Position numbers and translations under genes: made by a program
Shown: one piece after another, positions 41,962-50,022 of the stretch
Numbering within the stretch: position 1 is the stretch's first letter
Layout: every line of letters starts with the position of its first letter
The notes under the pieces: generated by a model
Database searches by the model: none
Seen by the model: the letters and a program-made list of their open reading frames with translations, nothing else
Told to the model about the DNA's origin: nothing
From: Sulfurovum sp.
GTDB taxonomy: Bacteria > Campylobacterota > Campylobacteria > Campylobacterales > Sulfurovaceae
Length of the DNA stretch: 58,102 nt
NCBI GenBank assembly: GCA_027019175.1
Contig: JALUXB010000086.1
Span: forward strand, 1-58,102
Reading direction: 5' to 3'

Positions 41962-42630
41962 ATGCGACCGATACATGCAATACTTTTTATCTTGTCTCTG
42001 CTCTCTTTGCTTCATGCCGGCAGTTTTGAACGCAACGGCGTCACCGTAAAAAGCAACGGAAAGACCTATACAGTCAAACGTATCATTCCCGAAATCTGCC
42101 AAAAAATCCCTATCAACAACCATATGCTCTGGACGGGGAACTACGCCAGCAAAGAGGTGCCTGAAGCGTGCAAGTCAACCTATGTACATACCAAAGGCAA
42201 ACTCCTGCCCATGCATCTTGACGAAGATCTTGAAACCTATGGTGAGCTTGAAGTACTTGCTACACTCAAAGAGATGCAGACCGATCCCAATCTCCTGCTT
42301 ATAGACAGCCGCAATGAGGAGTGGTATGAGTACCGTACCATACCCGGTGCCATCAACATGCCGTTTCGCTACTTCAAATACCGTGACAACTATGAGTTCC
42401 ATTTCGAATATGCTATGAAACACCTTGGTGTCACAAAGGACAAAGAGGGGGAGTATGATTTCAGCAAAGCCAAAACACTGGTACTCTTCTGCAACGGACC
42501 GTGGTGCAGCCAGTCGCCAAGTATGATATTTGCACTGTTGGAGGTTGGCTACCCGGCAGAAAAACTCAAATGGTACCGTGGGGGAATGCAGGACTGGCTG
42601 GGTGCGGGGATGACATCGACGAGGGAATAA
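41962..42630 (+). CDS. Periplasmic rhodanese-like protein
   Basis: 222 aa from the ATG at 41962 (AAAAAGGGG upstream); an ATG 21 nt earlier is possible. A signal peptide (MRPIHAILFILSLLSLLHA) is followed by an unusual N-terminal region with two cysteines (Cys46, Cys70), then a rhodanese fold: LLLIDSRNEEWYEYRTIPGAIN core LLIDSRNEEW, and the active-site loop LFCNGPWCSQSP (176-187) with Cys177 and a second Cys182. It probably handles sulfane sulfur in the periplasm. It lies downstream of the export cassette but has a 71-nt gap, so co-regulation is uncertain. Confidence 0.82.
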   Translation: MRPIHAILFILSLLSLLHAGSFERNGVTVKSNGKTYTVKRIIPEICQKIPINNHMLWTGNYASKEVPEACKSTYVHTKGKLLPMHLDEDLETYGELEVLATLKEMQTDPNLLLIDSRNEEWYEYRTIPGAINMPFRYFKYRDNYEFHFEYAMKHLGVTKDKEGEYDFSKAKTLVLFCNGPWCSQSPSMIFALLEVGYPAEKLKWYRGGMQDWLGAGMTSTRE

Positions 42631-42683
42631 TACAGGTGCATGTCACCCCCCCCAATTCAATCCGTGATGGTGATGCATGAGCC

Positions 42684-42833
42684 TTACAAAAAGAAAATAC
42701 CTATCATCAACCCGAAAAACGGTATCATCGCAAGCATATAGACCACTTTTTGTGTCCTCAGCGCTTTCCAGACACCCCAAAAGAAGAGTATGAGCGTGAT
42801 AAAGAAGATGGCAACCAGCAGTGCACCGGTCAT
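42684..42833 (-). CDS. Very small two-helix membrane protein
   Basis: 49 aa beginning MTGALLVAIFFITLILFFWG and ending GLMIGIFFL. It has two hydrophobic helices joined by the basic segment VWKALRTQK. The ATG overlaps the stop of the upstream 71-aa gene as ATGA, strong evidence for translation. No family was recognised. It is the last gene of the SDR-mogA operon. Confidence 0.62.
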   Translation of the reverse strand: MTGALLVAIFFITLILFFWGVWKALRTQKVVYMLAMIPFFGLMIGIFFL

Positions 42834-43045
42834 GAGAGTTTCTCCAGCTCTTCTTTATGCAGTCTGTCAACCATCTTAATACTCTCAAGTGCATTCAGCA
42901 GAATCTTTTTGGTAGAGGCCAGCGGCTTCATGTGGATGTTGGTCATCTGCTTGTCGATACTCTCATCAGTCACCAGAGCCATTACCTCTTGCTCGAGGGA
43001 ACCGATGATTTCATTGATATTTTTTTCAATTAGTTCCATATCCAT
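42830..43045 (-). CDS. Small hypothetical helical protein
   Basis: 71 aa, MDMELIEKNINEIIGSLEQE onward, mostly alpha-helical and soluble, with ASTKKILLNALESI in the middle. Its ATG shares a base with the mogA stop (TAATG), and its stop overlaps the next start (ATGA). A second ATG two codons later could also be used. No family was recognised; the tight coupling suggests a function tied to MogA or to the small membrane protein. Confidence 0.65.
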   Translation of the reverse strand: MDMELIEKNINEIIGSLEQEVMALVTDESIDKQMTNIHMKPLASTKKILLNALESIKMVDRLHKEELEKLS

Positions 43046-43578
43046 TATTTCCCCTTTGGACGGAAAACTTTAATGACCTCTTCATTGGCTTCCATATAGC
43101 GTCCGCCAATAAGGTCAATACAATACGGTACCGCAGGAAAGACTGCATCGAGACATTCCCGGATAGACTTGGGTTTACCCGGAAGATTGATAATGAGCGA
43201 ACCGTCGCATATGCCTGCCGTTTGGCGGGAAAGGATGGCGGTCGGCACGTACTGCAGGCTTACCGCACGCATCTGTTCGCCAAAGCCCGGAAGCAGTTTC
43301 TGGCAGACATTCTCTGTCGCTTCGGTCGTTACATCACGCGGCGCCGGTCCCGTTCCCCCGGTAGTTACAATAAGATCACAGTCACAGTCCCGTGCAAGCT
43401 CAATCAGGGTATCTTCAATGACAGGCTGTTCATCGGGAATACAGCGGTATTCATACTCACACGGATTGAGAAGATATTCTTTCATTGTATCCATGATCGC
43501 TACACCAGAAATATCTTCATAAATCCCCTGTGAGGCTCTGTCGCTCGTGGTAACCACACCAATTTTGATTGTATCCAT
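43045..43578 (-). CDS. mogA: Molybdopterin adenylyltransferase
   Basis: 177 aa. IGVVTTSDRASQGIYED (6-22), TTGGTGPAPRDVTTEAT (71-87) and INLPGKPKSIRECLDAVFPAV core NLPGKPKSIREC are MogA/MoaB motifs. It adenylates molybdopterin before molybdate insertion, so it serves the molybdoenzymes common in these bacteria. It begins 3 nt after the SDR gene stop and shares its last base with the next small gene. Confidence 0.94.
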   Translation of the reverse strand: MDTIKIGVVTTSDRASQGIYEDISGVAIMDTMKEYLLNPCEYEYRCIPDEQPVIEDTLIELARDCDCDLIVTTGGTGPAPRDVTTEATENVCQKLLPGFGEQMRAVSLQYVPTAILSRQTAGICDGSLIINLPGKPKSIRECLDAVFPAVPYCIDLIGGRYMEANEEVIKVFRPKGK

Positions 43579-43581
43579 GTG

Positions 43582-44397
43582 CTATCCTATCTTCAGTAAT
43601 ATTTTGTCTAATAGAGTTGTACTCAAAACTCTCTTTAAAAAGCCTAAAAGCACGGTAGCTTTGGTAATGTAGTAGCGCGGTTTCGGATGCGGTGAGAGCA
43701 AAATTTCATGCACCACCTTCGCAACGGCTTCAGGACCTTCGTTAAAAGGCACATTGCTCTTTTTGGCTTTAAGCGTCTGCCGGTACTTCTCTTTGAAAAC
43801 AGAGTGCTCCATATCAACATTTTCACGCAGTGTACGCATGGCCGTCTCTCTGAAACGGCTTGTCACAGGCCCCGTATTGAGCAGTACGGCATAAATGCCC
43901 GTATCAGCAAGTTCCAAGCGCAATGTATCGGTCAGCCCCTCTATGGCATACTTGCTGGCATTGTAGGCACCCCGCCCAAACAGGGAAACCAGCCCCAGCA
44001 CTGAGGAGTGCTGAATGATCTTGCCGTATCCCTGCTTACGCATCACCGGAATGACCTGTCTGGTGCACTCGTGCAGTCCGAAGACATTGGTTTCGAACTG
44101 CTCCCGCAACACATCTGTACGAATGTCCTCAATGGCACCGGCCTGTCCATACCCGGCATTGTTGAACCAGGCATCGATTTTGCCCTCTCTTTTTAATACT
44201 GTTTCGATAACCGCAGCGATCTCATCGGCTTTCGTCACATCCAGACGCATGGCATTTTCAAAGCCCATCTCTTTGAGCTTTTTGACATCATCCTCATCTC
44301 TTGCAGTAGGATAAACGTTGATAAAACGCTCTTTCAAATAGTGTGCGGTTGCAAGTCCGATACCGCTGCTGCATCCGGTAATAACAATTGTATCCAT
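43582..44397 (-). CDS. Short-chain dehydrogenase/reductase
   Basis: 271 aa classical SDR. VITGCSSGIGLATAHYL (4-20) is the Rossmann nucleotide loop, NNAGYGQ (about 89-95) is conserved, and YNASKYA holds the catalytic Tyr and Lys, with Ser in HSSVLGL. The C-terminal extension with several hydrophobic residues could associate with membranes. The substrate cannot be predicted. It is the first gene of the operon with mogA. Confidence 0.9.
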   Translation of the reverse strand: MDTIVITGCSSGIGLATAHYLKERFINVYPTARDEDDVKKLKEMGFENAMRLDVTKADEIAAVIETVLKREGKIDAWFNNAGYGQAGAIEDIRTDVLREQFETNVFGLHECTRQVIPVMRKQGYGKIIQHSSVLGLVSLFGRGAYNASKYAIEGLTDTLRLELADTGIYAVLLNTGPVTSRFRETAMRTLRENVDMEHSVFKEKYRQTLKAKKSNVPFNEGPEAVAKVVHEILLSPHPKPRYYITKATVLLGFLKRVLSTTLLDKILLKIG

Positions 44398-44432
44398 ACT
44401 GTTTCCTTGTGTACTGCTTTATCTACAATGGG

Positions 44433-44438
44433 TATAAT
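44433..44438 (+). promoter_or_regulatory. -10 box of the AI-2E family gene
   Basis: GGGTATAATAATG holds a perfect TATAAT 28 nt before the ATG at 44467. GAGGAAGG (44455-44462) is the ribosome site. Confidence 0.55.
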
Positions 44439-44466
44439 AATGTAATTCAAATCAGAGGAAGGTAAG

Positions 44467-45477
44467 ATGGGCGGACGTACCACGCAGAGTGTCGGTTTCA
44501 GTATGCTTGTCATGGCTGCCGTGGTCATCGTGCTTGCGGGCATCAAAGCGGCATCTGTCATCGTCGTTCCCTTTCTGCTTGCGCTTTTTCTGGCCATCAT
44601 TCTCTCTCCGCTTTTTCTCTGGCTTCAAAAAAAAGGCCTCCCGCAGGGGCTTTCGCTTTTGGTGGTCGTAATCGTGCTTTTTGGCACTATTGCAACACTG
44701 ATCATGCTCATAGGCAATTCGGTACAGGATTTTACCCACAACGTACCGCTGTATGAAGCGAAACTGCGTACAGATTTCAGTAACTTTCTCGGTGTTCTCG
44801 ATCACTATAATATTAAACTGCCCAAAGAGGATATTCTTGCCATGTTCGCCACAGACAGCGTCATGGAATATATCGCCCGGACATTGCGTTCACTTGGCGG
44901 ACTTTTGACAAATTCGCTCATGATCATTGTTACCGTACTTTTTATGCTGATGGAGATTTCAAACTTCAGAAAGAAACTTCAAAATTCCAAAAGCCAAAGT
45001 CTGCAATCACTGCTGCACGTGAGTGAGAACATCAAGCACTTCATTCTGCTCAAATCTATGACATCGGCAGCTACCGGTATCATTGTCACTGTTGCACTGA
45101 AGATCATTGGTGTGGACTACGCCATACTCTGGGGTGTGGTCGCCTTTCTGCTCAACTTCATCCCCAATATCGGCTCCATTCTTGCTGCCATTCCCGCTGT
45201 ACTTATGGCATTGGTACAGTTCGATGTTACTACGGCACTGATCGTTTCCGGTGTCTATGCAGCCATCAACGTTACCATCGGCTCCATTCTCGAACCGCGC
45301 ATTATGGGTGAGGGGCTTGGACTCTCCACACTGGTGGTATTTCTCTCCCTCATCTTCTGGGGTTGGCTGCTCGGCCCTGTAGGCATGCTTCTCTCCGTAC
45401 CGTTGACAATCGTAGTTAAGATTCTTCTCGATGCAAGAGAAGATACACGCTGGATCGCTACACTGCTTGGAAATTGA
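44467..45477 (+). CDS. AI-2E family (UPF0118) transporter
   Basis: 336 aa with about seven to eight transmembrane helices. The C-terminal half shows the family core: GVDYAILWGVVAFLLNFIPNIGS core LLNFIPNIGS, LEPRIMGEGLGLSTLVVFLSLIFWGWLLG core EPRIMGEGLGLS, and GMLLSVPLTIVVKI. Members include TqsA (autoinducer-2 exporter) and Na+/H+ antiporters, so the substrate here is unknown. It is a single-gene unit convergent with magIII. Confidence 0.92.
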   Translation: MGGRTTQSVGFSMLVMAAVVIVLAGIKAASVIVVPFLLALFLAIILSPLFLWLQKKGLPQGLSLLVVVIVLFGTIATLIMLIGNSVQDFTHNVPLYEAKLRTDFSNFLGVLDHYNIKLPKEDILAMFATDSVMEYIARTLRSLGGLLTNSLMIIVTVLFMLMEISNFRKKLQNSKSQSLQSLLHVSENIKHFILLKSMTSAATGIIVTVALKIIGVDYAILWGVVAFLLNFIPNIGSILAAIPAVLMALVQFDVTTALIVSGVYAAINVTIGSILEPRIMGEGLGLSTLVVFLSLIFWGWLLGPVGMLLSVPLTIVVKILLDAREDTRWIATLLGN

Positions 45478-45510
45478 GAAAAGGAAGCGTGAGGGAACAG
45501 TAAGGTAATG

Positions 45511-46182
45511 TTACTTTCCAAACACCGAGATATCTACCTTCTTACCACGAATATACTCCTTGGCAAACTCAACGACTTTACCATGAAAGCGGGCATAAAC
45601 GTGATTGAGGGGAATGTCATCACCATAAAGGGAAGCAACCACGTCCATATTTCCCTCTATCCCCTCATGCAGCCACTCCTGAATTGCCATATAGTCGTCA
45701 AAAGTGTAACCAAGTGCAGCAAGCAGTCTGTTGGTGTAGCTGTCAACAACCATAACCGGACGGTGGCAGGCGTAGCAAAGGATAGAGTCTGCGCTCTCCA
45801 TGCCGATACCTTTTTGCGAAAGCAGCCACTCCCTGTCGACCTCTTCCTGAAACGTTTCAAAGTCACTAAAGTCTTCTTTGATATGGAGACAAAGCTGCTT
45901 GAGGCGTGCCGCTTTGGTATTGTAAAAGCCACTCGGTTTTATCAGCACCGCAAGCTGTGGCTCTGAAGCAGTGCCGATGGCTTCAAGAGAAAGCAGTCCG
46001 GCTTCTTTGAGATTTTCTAACGACTCCTCCACACGCTCCCACTTTGTCTGCTGTGTCAGCAGTGCGCCGACCACCACTTCGAAGCTGCCGCTGTTTGGCC
46101 ACCAGAGTAGATCGCGTTCGTTTTTGGGGTAGCCTGCCCGCTTCAGCGCGGCGAGCAGTTCAGCACTGTTGGCTATGTCCAT
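45511..46182 (-). CDS. magIII: 3-methyladenine DNA glycosylase of the MagIII type
   Basis: 223 aa HhH-GPD base-excision glycosylase. VVVGALLTQQTKWERVEESLENL core LLTQQTKWERVEESL, the hairpin LLSQKGIGMESADSILCYA (119-137, core KGIGMESADSIL) and VMVVDSYTNRLLAALG with the catalytic Asp (VVD) match Helicobacter pylori MagIII. The C-terminal 4Fe-4S cysteine cluster of endonuclease III is absent, as in MagIII. It removes alkylated adenine. It overlaps the nudix gene by 23 nt and is the last gene of the operon. Confidence 0.88.
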   Translation of the reverse strand: MDIANSAELLAALKRAGYPKNERDLLWWPNSGSFEVVVGALLTQQTKWERVEESLENLKEAGLLSLEAIGTASEPQLAVLIKPSGFYNTKAARLKQLCLHIKEDFSDFETFQEEVDREWLLSQKGIGMESADSILCYACHRPVMVVDSYTNRLLAALGYTFDDYMAIQEWLHEGIEGNMDVVASLYGDDIPLNHVYARFHGKVVEFAKEYIRGKKVDISVFGK

Positions 46183-46612
46183 TGCTGCTCTTTAGGTAGT
46201 CACGAAGTATCTTGGCATGATCAAATACCAGCTTTTCAAACGTAATTTCATTTAGCGGGTAGATATGTGCCTCTTTGGCATCGTCACCCCCTTTGGGCTC
46301 TCCCTCTGCACGGGTTACATAGACAACACTTGCCGTATGAAAACGCGGATCACGGTTAGGATCGGAGTAGACATTCAGAAGCCGGATTATCTGAACATCG
46401 AGGGCTGTTTCCTCTTTCATTTCACGTATGAGAGCATCCTCAACCTTTTCGCCTACATCGACAAACCCTCCCGGAAGTGCCAGTCCGACAGGAGGATTTT
46501 TTCGCTCTATCAGTACAATACCGCGAAACAGCTCACCCTCGTAAACTTCAATAATCCCGTCGGTGGTCAAATAAGGGGTTTTGGGTTGAAACGGATAGGT
46601 GTACTTTGCCAT
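46160..46612 (-). CDS. Nudix hydrolase
   Basis: 150 aa. The Nudix box is complete: GGFVDVGEKVEDALIREMKEETAL (core GEKVEDALIREMKEE, about residues 52-66), with REMKEE supplying the metal ligands. The preceding IVLIERKNPPVGLALPGG resembles ADP-ribose pyrophosphatase-like members. The substrate is not certain. AAAGGAGAGTTT precedes the ATG; it follows bioV by 15 nt. Confidence 0.9.
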   Translation of the reverse strand: MAKYTYPFQPKTPYLTTDGIIEVYEGELFRGIVLIERKNPPVGLALPGGFVDVGEKVEDALIREMKEETALDVQIIRLLNVYSDPNRDPRFHTASVVYVTRAEGEPKGGDDAKEAHIYPLNEITFEKLVFDHAKILRDYLKSSNGHSQQC

Positions 46613-46627
46613 AAACTCTCCTTTATC

Positions 46628-47140
46628 TCAGGCTTGCAGCAGGTGTCCTGCTTCTTTGAAATAGTAGGTTGTTGCAAGCGGTGCAAAAAAATCTCTTGCG
46701 GCCTCTGCGTCGATGATCTTGTCTTTCGCCCCGAGAAAAACTTCAACAACCGTTCCCCTTGCCTGCAGCATGTCAAGCTTCTTTTCATCCCATCGGTAAC
46801 TTAGTAACGCTTCAAGTTCCGCTTTGCTGCCCGTATCAAGGTGTGTTTCCAGATCGATGTTGGAAGGGTAGGCGGCATTTTTGAGAAACTGTGCTACATA
46901 CGCCTCATGCCCGGCATCAAAATAGCGCAGCTGCGCCCGGATAAATGAGGCTTTCTGAGTTTGGAAAAAAGCAGGAGAAAAAAGCAGGACTCTGTCAATC
47001 CGTCTGGTGCTTTCCAGTGCATACTCAAATGCCAGCTGCGCACCATAGCTGAACCCTGCCACAGCATAGTCACTTTCTATCAGCCATGGCTTGAAAAACT
47101 GCTCCTCACCCTGCAGGGAAAATCCGTTAAAATATTTCAA
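46628..47140 (-). CDS. bioV: Pimeloyl-ACP methyl ester esterase, epsilon type
   Basis: 170 aa from a TTG at 47140 that gives (M)KYFNGFSLQGEEQFF, which resembles the N-terminus and length of H. pylori BioV (171 aa); longer upstream reading would lie inside the FtsH-like gene. GFSYGAQ holds the nucleophile Ser, VFLGAKDKIID the Asp, and AGHLLQA the His of an alpha/beta hydrolase triad. BioV ends pimeloyl-ACP synthesis for biotin by removing the methyl group (established for H. pylori). It overlaps the FtsH-like gene by 14 nt. Confidence 0.85.
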   Translation of the reverse strand: MKYFNGFSLQGEEQFFKPWLIESDYAVAGFSYGAQLAFEYALESTRRIDRVLLFSPAFFQTQKASFIRAQLRYFDAGHEAYVAQFLKNAAYPSNIDLETHLDTGSKAELEALLSYRWDEKKLDMLQARGTVVEVFLGAKDKIIDAEAARDFFAPLATTYYFKEAGHLLQA

Positions 47141-48797
47141 GAAGAATTTTCCTGCATGCTTCGTGGGTGATATTCTCGTGGACAAGCAAAAAGTCCGAAA
47201 CCTGTGCAAGTGCACCGTCAAGCCGCTTGAGGAGCGCTTTAAGCTCGGCAACGGACTCTTTCATCAGTACCTCTTCTTCAATACTGGAAACAACAAAATT
47301 CTCACTCATCGCATACTCATAGATGACTTTGCGTATCAGCTCTTTGGCATGGAGAATATCTTCACTGGCATTGGTAAACTGTTCATTGTAGTGCATCTGG
47401 GTTGCCACACTTCCGGCAAGATACACCTTGATACGGTTCAGCAGTGTCGAACGTGACAATATCTCATGCTCCTGCATGATCAGTCTGGTATTGACGATGC
47501 CTATTTTTTCAAACTCCACATCCAGCCATGTCGCTACGACAGCCTTCGCCCCCTGGTAGAAGGCTTGGATTTTACGTTCTTCTTCGGTAAAACTCATGAT
47601 CTTCCGCTTGCCAAGCAGCACCTTCTCCTTAACCGCTTCAAAGTCGGAGGTCTCCACAACACTGCGCCCCTCCCGCATGGCATGGATGGCTGCTTCATTT
47701 GTCAGGGTATCGAGTGCAGCAGAGTTGAAACCTACTGTCATGCGGGCAATGGCATCGATATCGACATTGTGCGGCTTATGTGCGAGGTAAAGCTCCAGTG
47801 TCTTTTTACGGTCTTCAAGGTCAGGCAGGGAAATATGGATACGGCGGTCAAAACGTCCGGCACGCAGCAGTGCCTCATCGAGCACATCGATCTTGTTCGT
47901 CGCTCCGATGACAATGACCCCTGAACTCTCTTCAAAGCCATCCATCTCGGTCAGCAATTGATTGAGCGTAGCTTCACGCTCATCGTTACGAAACTCTCCC
48001 CTGCTCTTGCCTACCGCATCGATCTCGTCGATAAAGATAATGCTTGGTGCATACTGCTTGGCTTTTTGAAAGAGTTCACTGACACGTTTGGCGCCCATCC
48101 CTACATAAATATGCACGAAAGATGCACCGCTTTGGTAGAAAAACGGTACCCCCGCTTCGCCTGCGACCGCTTTTGAGATAAGCGTTTTTCCCACTCCCGG
48201 AGGACCCACCAAAAGTACCCCTTTTGGCAGGCGGATGTCAAGTTCGCGGTACTTTTGCGGCTCACGCAGAAAATCGATGATCTCCTCAAGCTCTTCTTTG
48301 ACATCTTTGATACCGGCAACATCCTTGAATGTCACTGTCGATGTCATAGGACGTATGGGACTGTCCTGGGTTTTACTCCCCTCCTGTACCGCTTCAATAC
48401 GCTCCAGCTGCTGCTGTCTGCTTTTGTTCATAAAACGGATAAGATAGGCAAATGCACCGAGCATAAAAAGAAATGTCAGAATGTTATATATCTCTTCGCC
48501 GGAGCCCTTGACCTCTACAGGGTACTTGCTGAAAAAAGCGTTTTTGTTGATGGCATCTTTATAAACTTTGTACACACCTGATGGTGTAATAAGACGCACA
48601 TAGTCTCCGTCGATGACCAGCTTTTCAATTTTGTTTTTCTTGTAAAGCATATTGGCCTGCTTATGGGTAATGAGTGTTGCATCATCCCGCAGCAGAGCAA
48701 ACGTGACGAGCAGGAGTAAAACAGCAAGCAGCCCGATAATGATTTTCAGATTTTTTTGTGCAAGAAGTTTTGCTTTAAAGTGTTGCGCGGTTGCCAT
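47127..48797 (-). CDS. FtsH-like membrane AAA+ ATPase lacking the zinc protease site
   Basis: 556 aa. Two N-terminal transmembrane helices (18-36, 104-120) flank a periplasmic domain. The AAA module is intact: Walker A GPPGVGKT (198-205), pore loop FVHIYVGMGA (227-236), Walker B IFIDEID (254-260) and arginine-finger region LLRAGRFDR (310-318). Where FtsH has HEAGH, this protein has FYQGAK (413-418), so His, Glu and His are replaced by Tyr414, Gln415 and Lys418, while the third ligand Asp480 (NASEDILHA) seems kept. It should unfold or extract proteins but not cut them. H. pylori HP0286 is, from memory, a similar protein. Confidence 0.88.
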   Translation of the reverse strand: MATAQHFKAKLLAQKNLKIIIGLLAVLLLLVTFALLRDDATLITHKQANMLYKKNKIEKLVIDGDYVRLITPSGVYKVYKDAINKNAFFSKYPVEVKGSGEEIYNILTFLFMLGAFAYLIRFMNKSRQQQLERIEAVQEGSKTQDSPIRPMTSTVTFKDVAGIKDVKEELEEIIDFLREPQKYRELDIRLPKGVLLVGPPGVGKTLISKAVAGEAGVPFFYQSGASFVHIYVGMGAKRVSELFQKAKQYAPSIIFIDEIDAVGKSRGEFRNDEREATLNQLLTEMDGFEESSGVIVIGATNKIDVLDEALLRAGRFDRRIHISLPDLEDRKKTLELYLAHKPHNVDIDAIARMTVGFNSAALDTLTNEAAIHAMREGRSVVETSDFEAVKEKVLLGKRKIMSFTEEERKIQAFYQGAKAVVATWLDVEFEKIGIVNTRLIMQEHEILSRSTLLNRIKVYLAGSVATQMHYNEQFTNASEDILHAKELIRKVIYEYAMSENFVVSSIEEEVLMKESVAELKALLKRLDGALAQVSDFLLVHENITHEACRKILLEIF

Positions 48798-50022
48798 CGG
48801 GGCTTACCTCCACATCATTCAACAATACCCAGTTGCCGGCAAGGTCTTCGTTGCTTGTCACTTCTACACGGTTAAAATACTGGTCAAAACCGCTGAAGAC
48901 ACCATCCTTTCCGGTTTCGAGCAGTACTTCAAGACTACTGTTGTGTGAACGCCTGAAGGCGTAGTTTTTTGCTTTCACCAGTGCCGTAAGTTCGCGGTGG
49001 CGCTCTTTGGCGATGTTACCGCGTATTTCAGGCTTCATGGTTGCAGAGACCGTGTTGTCACGCTTGGAGTAGGAGAAAGCATGTACATGGGTCAGCGGCA
49101 GTGCTTTTACACGTTCAATGGCCTCCTGCCACTCCGTTTCTCCCTCACCCGGATGCCCGACAATAAAGTCCGTTCCAAGAGCATAGCCACGGCTTGCAAT
49201 CGTATTGAAAAGTTCGAGATCACTCTCGAAACGGTTACGCCGATTCATCAATTCAAGCATTCTGTCACTGGTATGCTGTAGTGCAATATGCAGGTGCTTC
49301 GCCATCCACGGCTCATCCAGAAGCTCCATGAACTCATCGTCTATCTGAACAGGCTCAAGGCTGCCGATACGGATGCGCCGTACACCGCGTATCATACTCA
49401 TTTTTTTCAGCAGTTTTGCCATGCTCGTGCCGTGGTCTTTGCCGTAGCTTCCCACGTTGGTTCCTGTTAAAATGAATTCTCCAAATCCGTTAGCGGCAAG
49501 TTTGCGTATCTGTTCGAGGATCGTCTCCTCTTGATGTGAACGCGCATTCCCTCTCACAGAAGGGATAATACAGTAGGAACACCGGAAGTCACACCCCTCC
49601 TGAATCTTGATAAACGCCCTGCTCTTGCCCACAAATTCCTCAACGATTGTCGAATCAATATGTTCAAGGTCACCAATTTCATAAAAACGTGTCTCTTTTT
49701 TGAGAATTTCGTTGATATTCTCTTTTTCCGAGTGCCCCATGACACCGAAAACTTTATGCTCTTCAAAAAGCGATTCGCCTTTGGAGTGCGATCCGCATCC
49801 TGCCAGTATGACTTTGGCATCGGGATTCTTTCGCTTCATGGAAGCAATATAGTTTCGTACCGAAGAGTCTGCACCGTTGGTGACCGTACAGGAGTTCACG
49901 ACAATGATGTCTGAAGTGTTTTCATCCTGTGTCAGTTCAAATTCTTTGAGTTTGGACATCATGACCTGTGTATCGAACTGGTTCGTACGGCATCCGAATG
50001 TTTTAAAAAAGACTTTTTTCAT
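48775..50022 (-). CDS. mtaB: tRNA t6A37 methylthiotransferase
   Basis: 415 aa radical SAM enzyme that adds a methylthio group to t6A37 of tRNA. The N-terminal UPF0004 cluster uses Cys11 (GCRTNQFD), Cys45 (NSCTVTNGAD) and Cys76 (AGCGSH); the radical SAM cluster uses Cys144, Cys148 and Cys151 (GCDFRCSYC). A C-terminal TRAM domain is present. GCRTNQ and the overall length favour MtaB over MiaB or RimO. It overlaps the upstream mscS by 4 nt and the FtsH-like gene by 23 nt. Confidence 0.93.
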   Translation of the reverse strand: MKKVFFKTFGCRTNQFDTQVMMSKLKEFELTQDENTSDIIVVNSCTVTNGADSSVRNYIASMKRKNPDAKVILAGCGSHSKGESLFEEHKVFGVMGHSEKENINEILKKETRFYEIGDLEHIDSTIVEEFVGKSRAFIKIQEGCDFRCSYCIIPSVRGNARSHQEETILEQIRKLAANGFGEFILTGTNVGSYGKDHGTSMAKLLKKMSMIRGVRRIRIGSLEPVQIDDEFMELLDEPWMAKHLHIALQHTSDRMLELMNRRNRFESDLELFNTIASRGYALGTDFIVGHPGEGETEWQEAIERVKALPLTHVHAFSYSKRDNTVSATMKPEIRGNIAKERHRELTALVKAKNYAFRRSHNSSLEVLLETGKDGVFSGFDQYFNRVEVTSNEDLAGNWVLLNDVEVSPDGNRATL

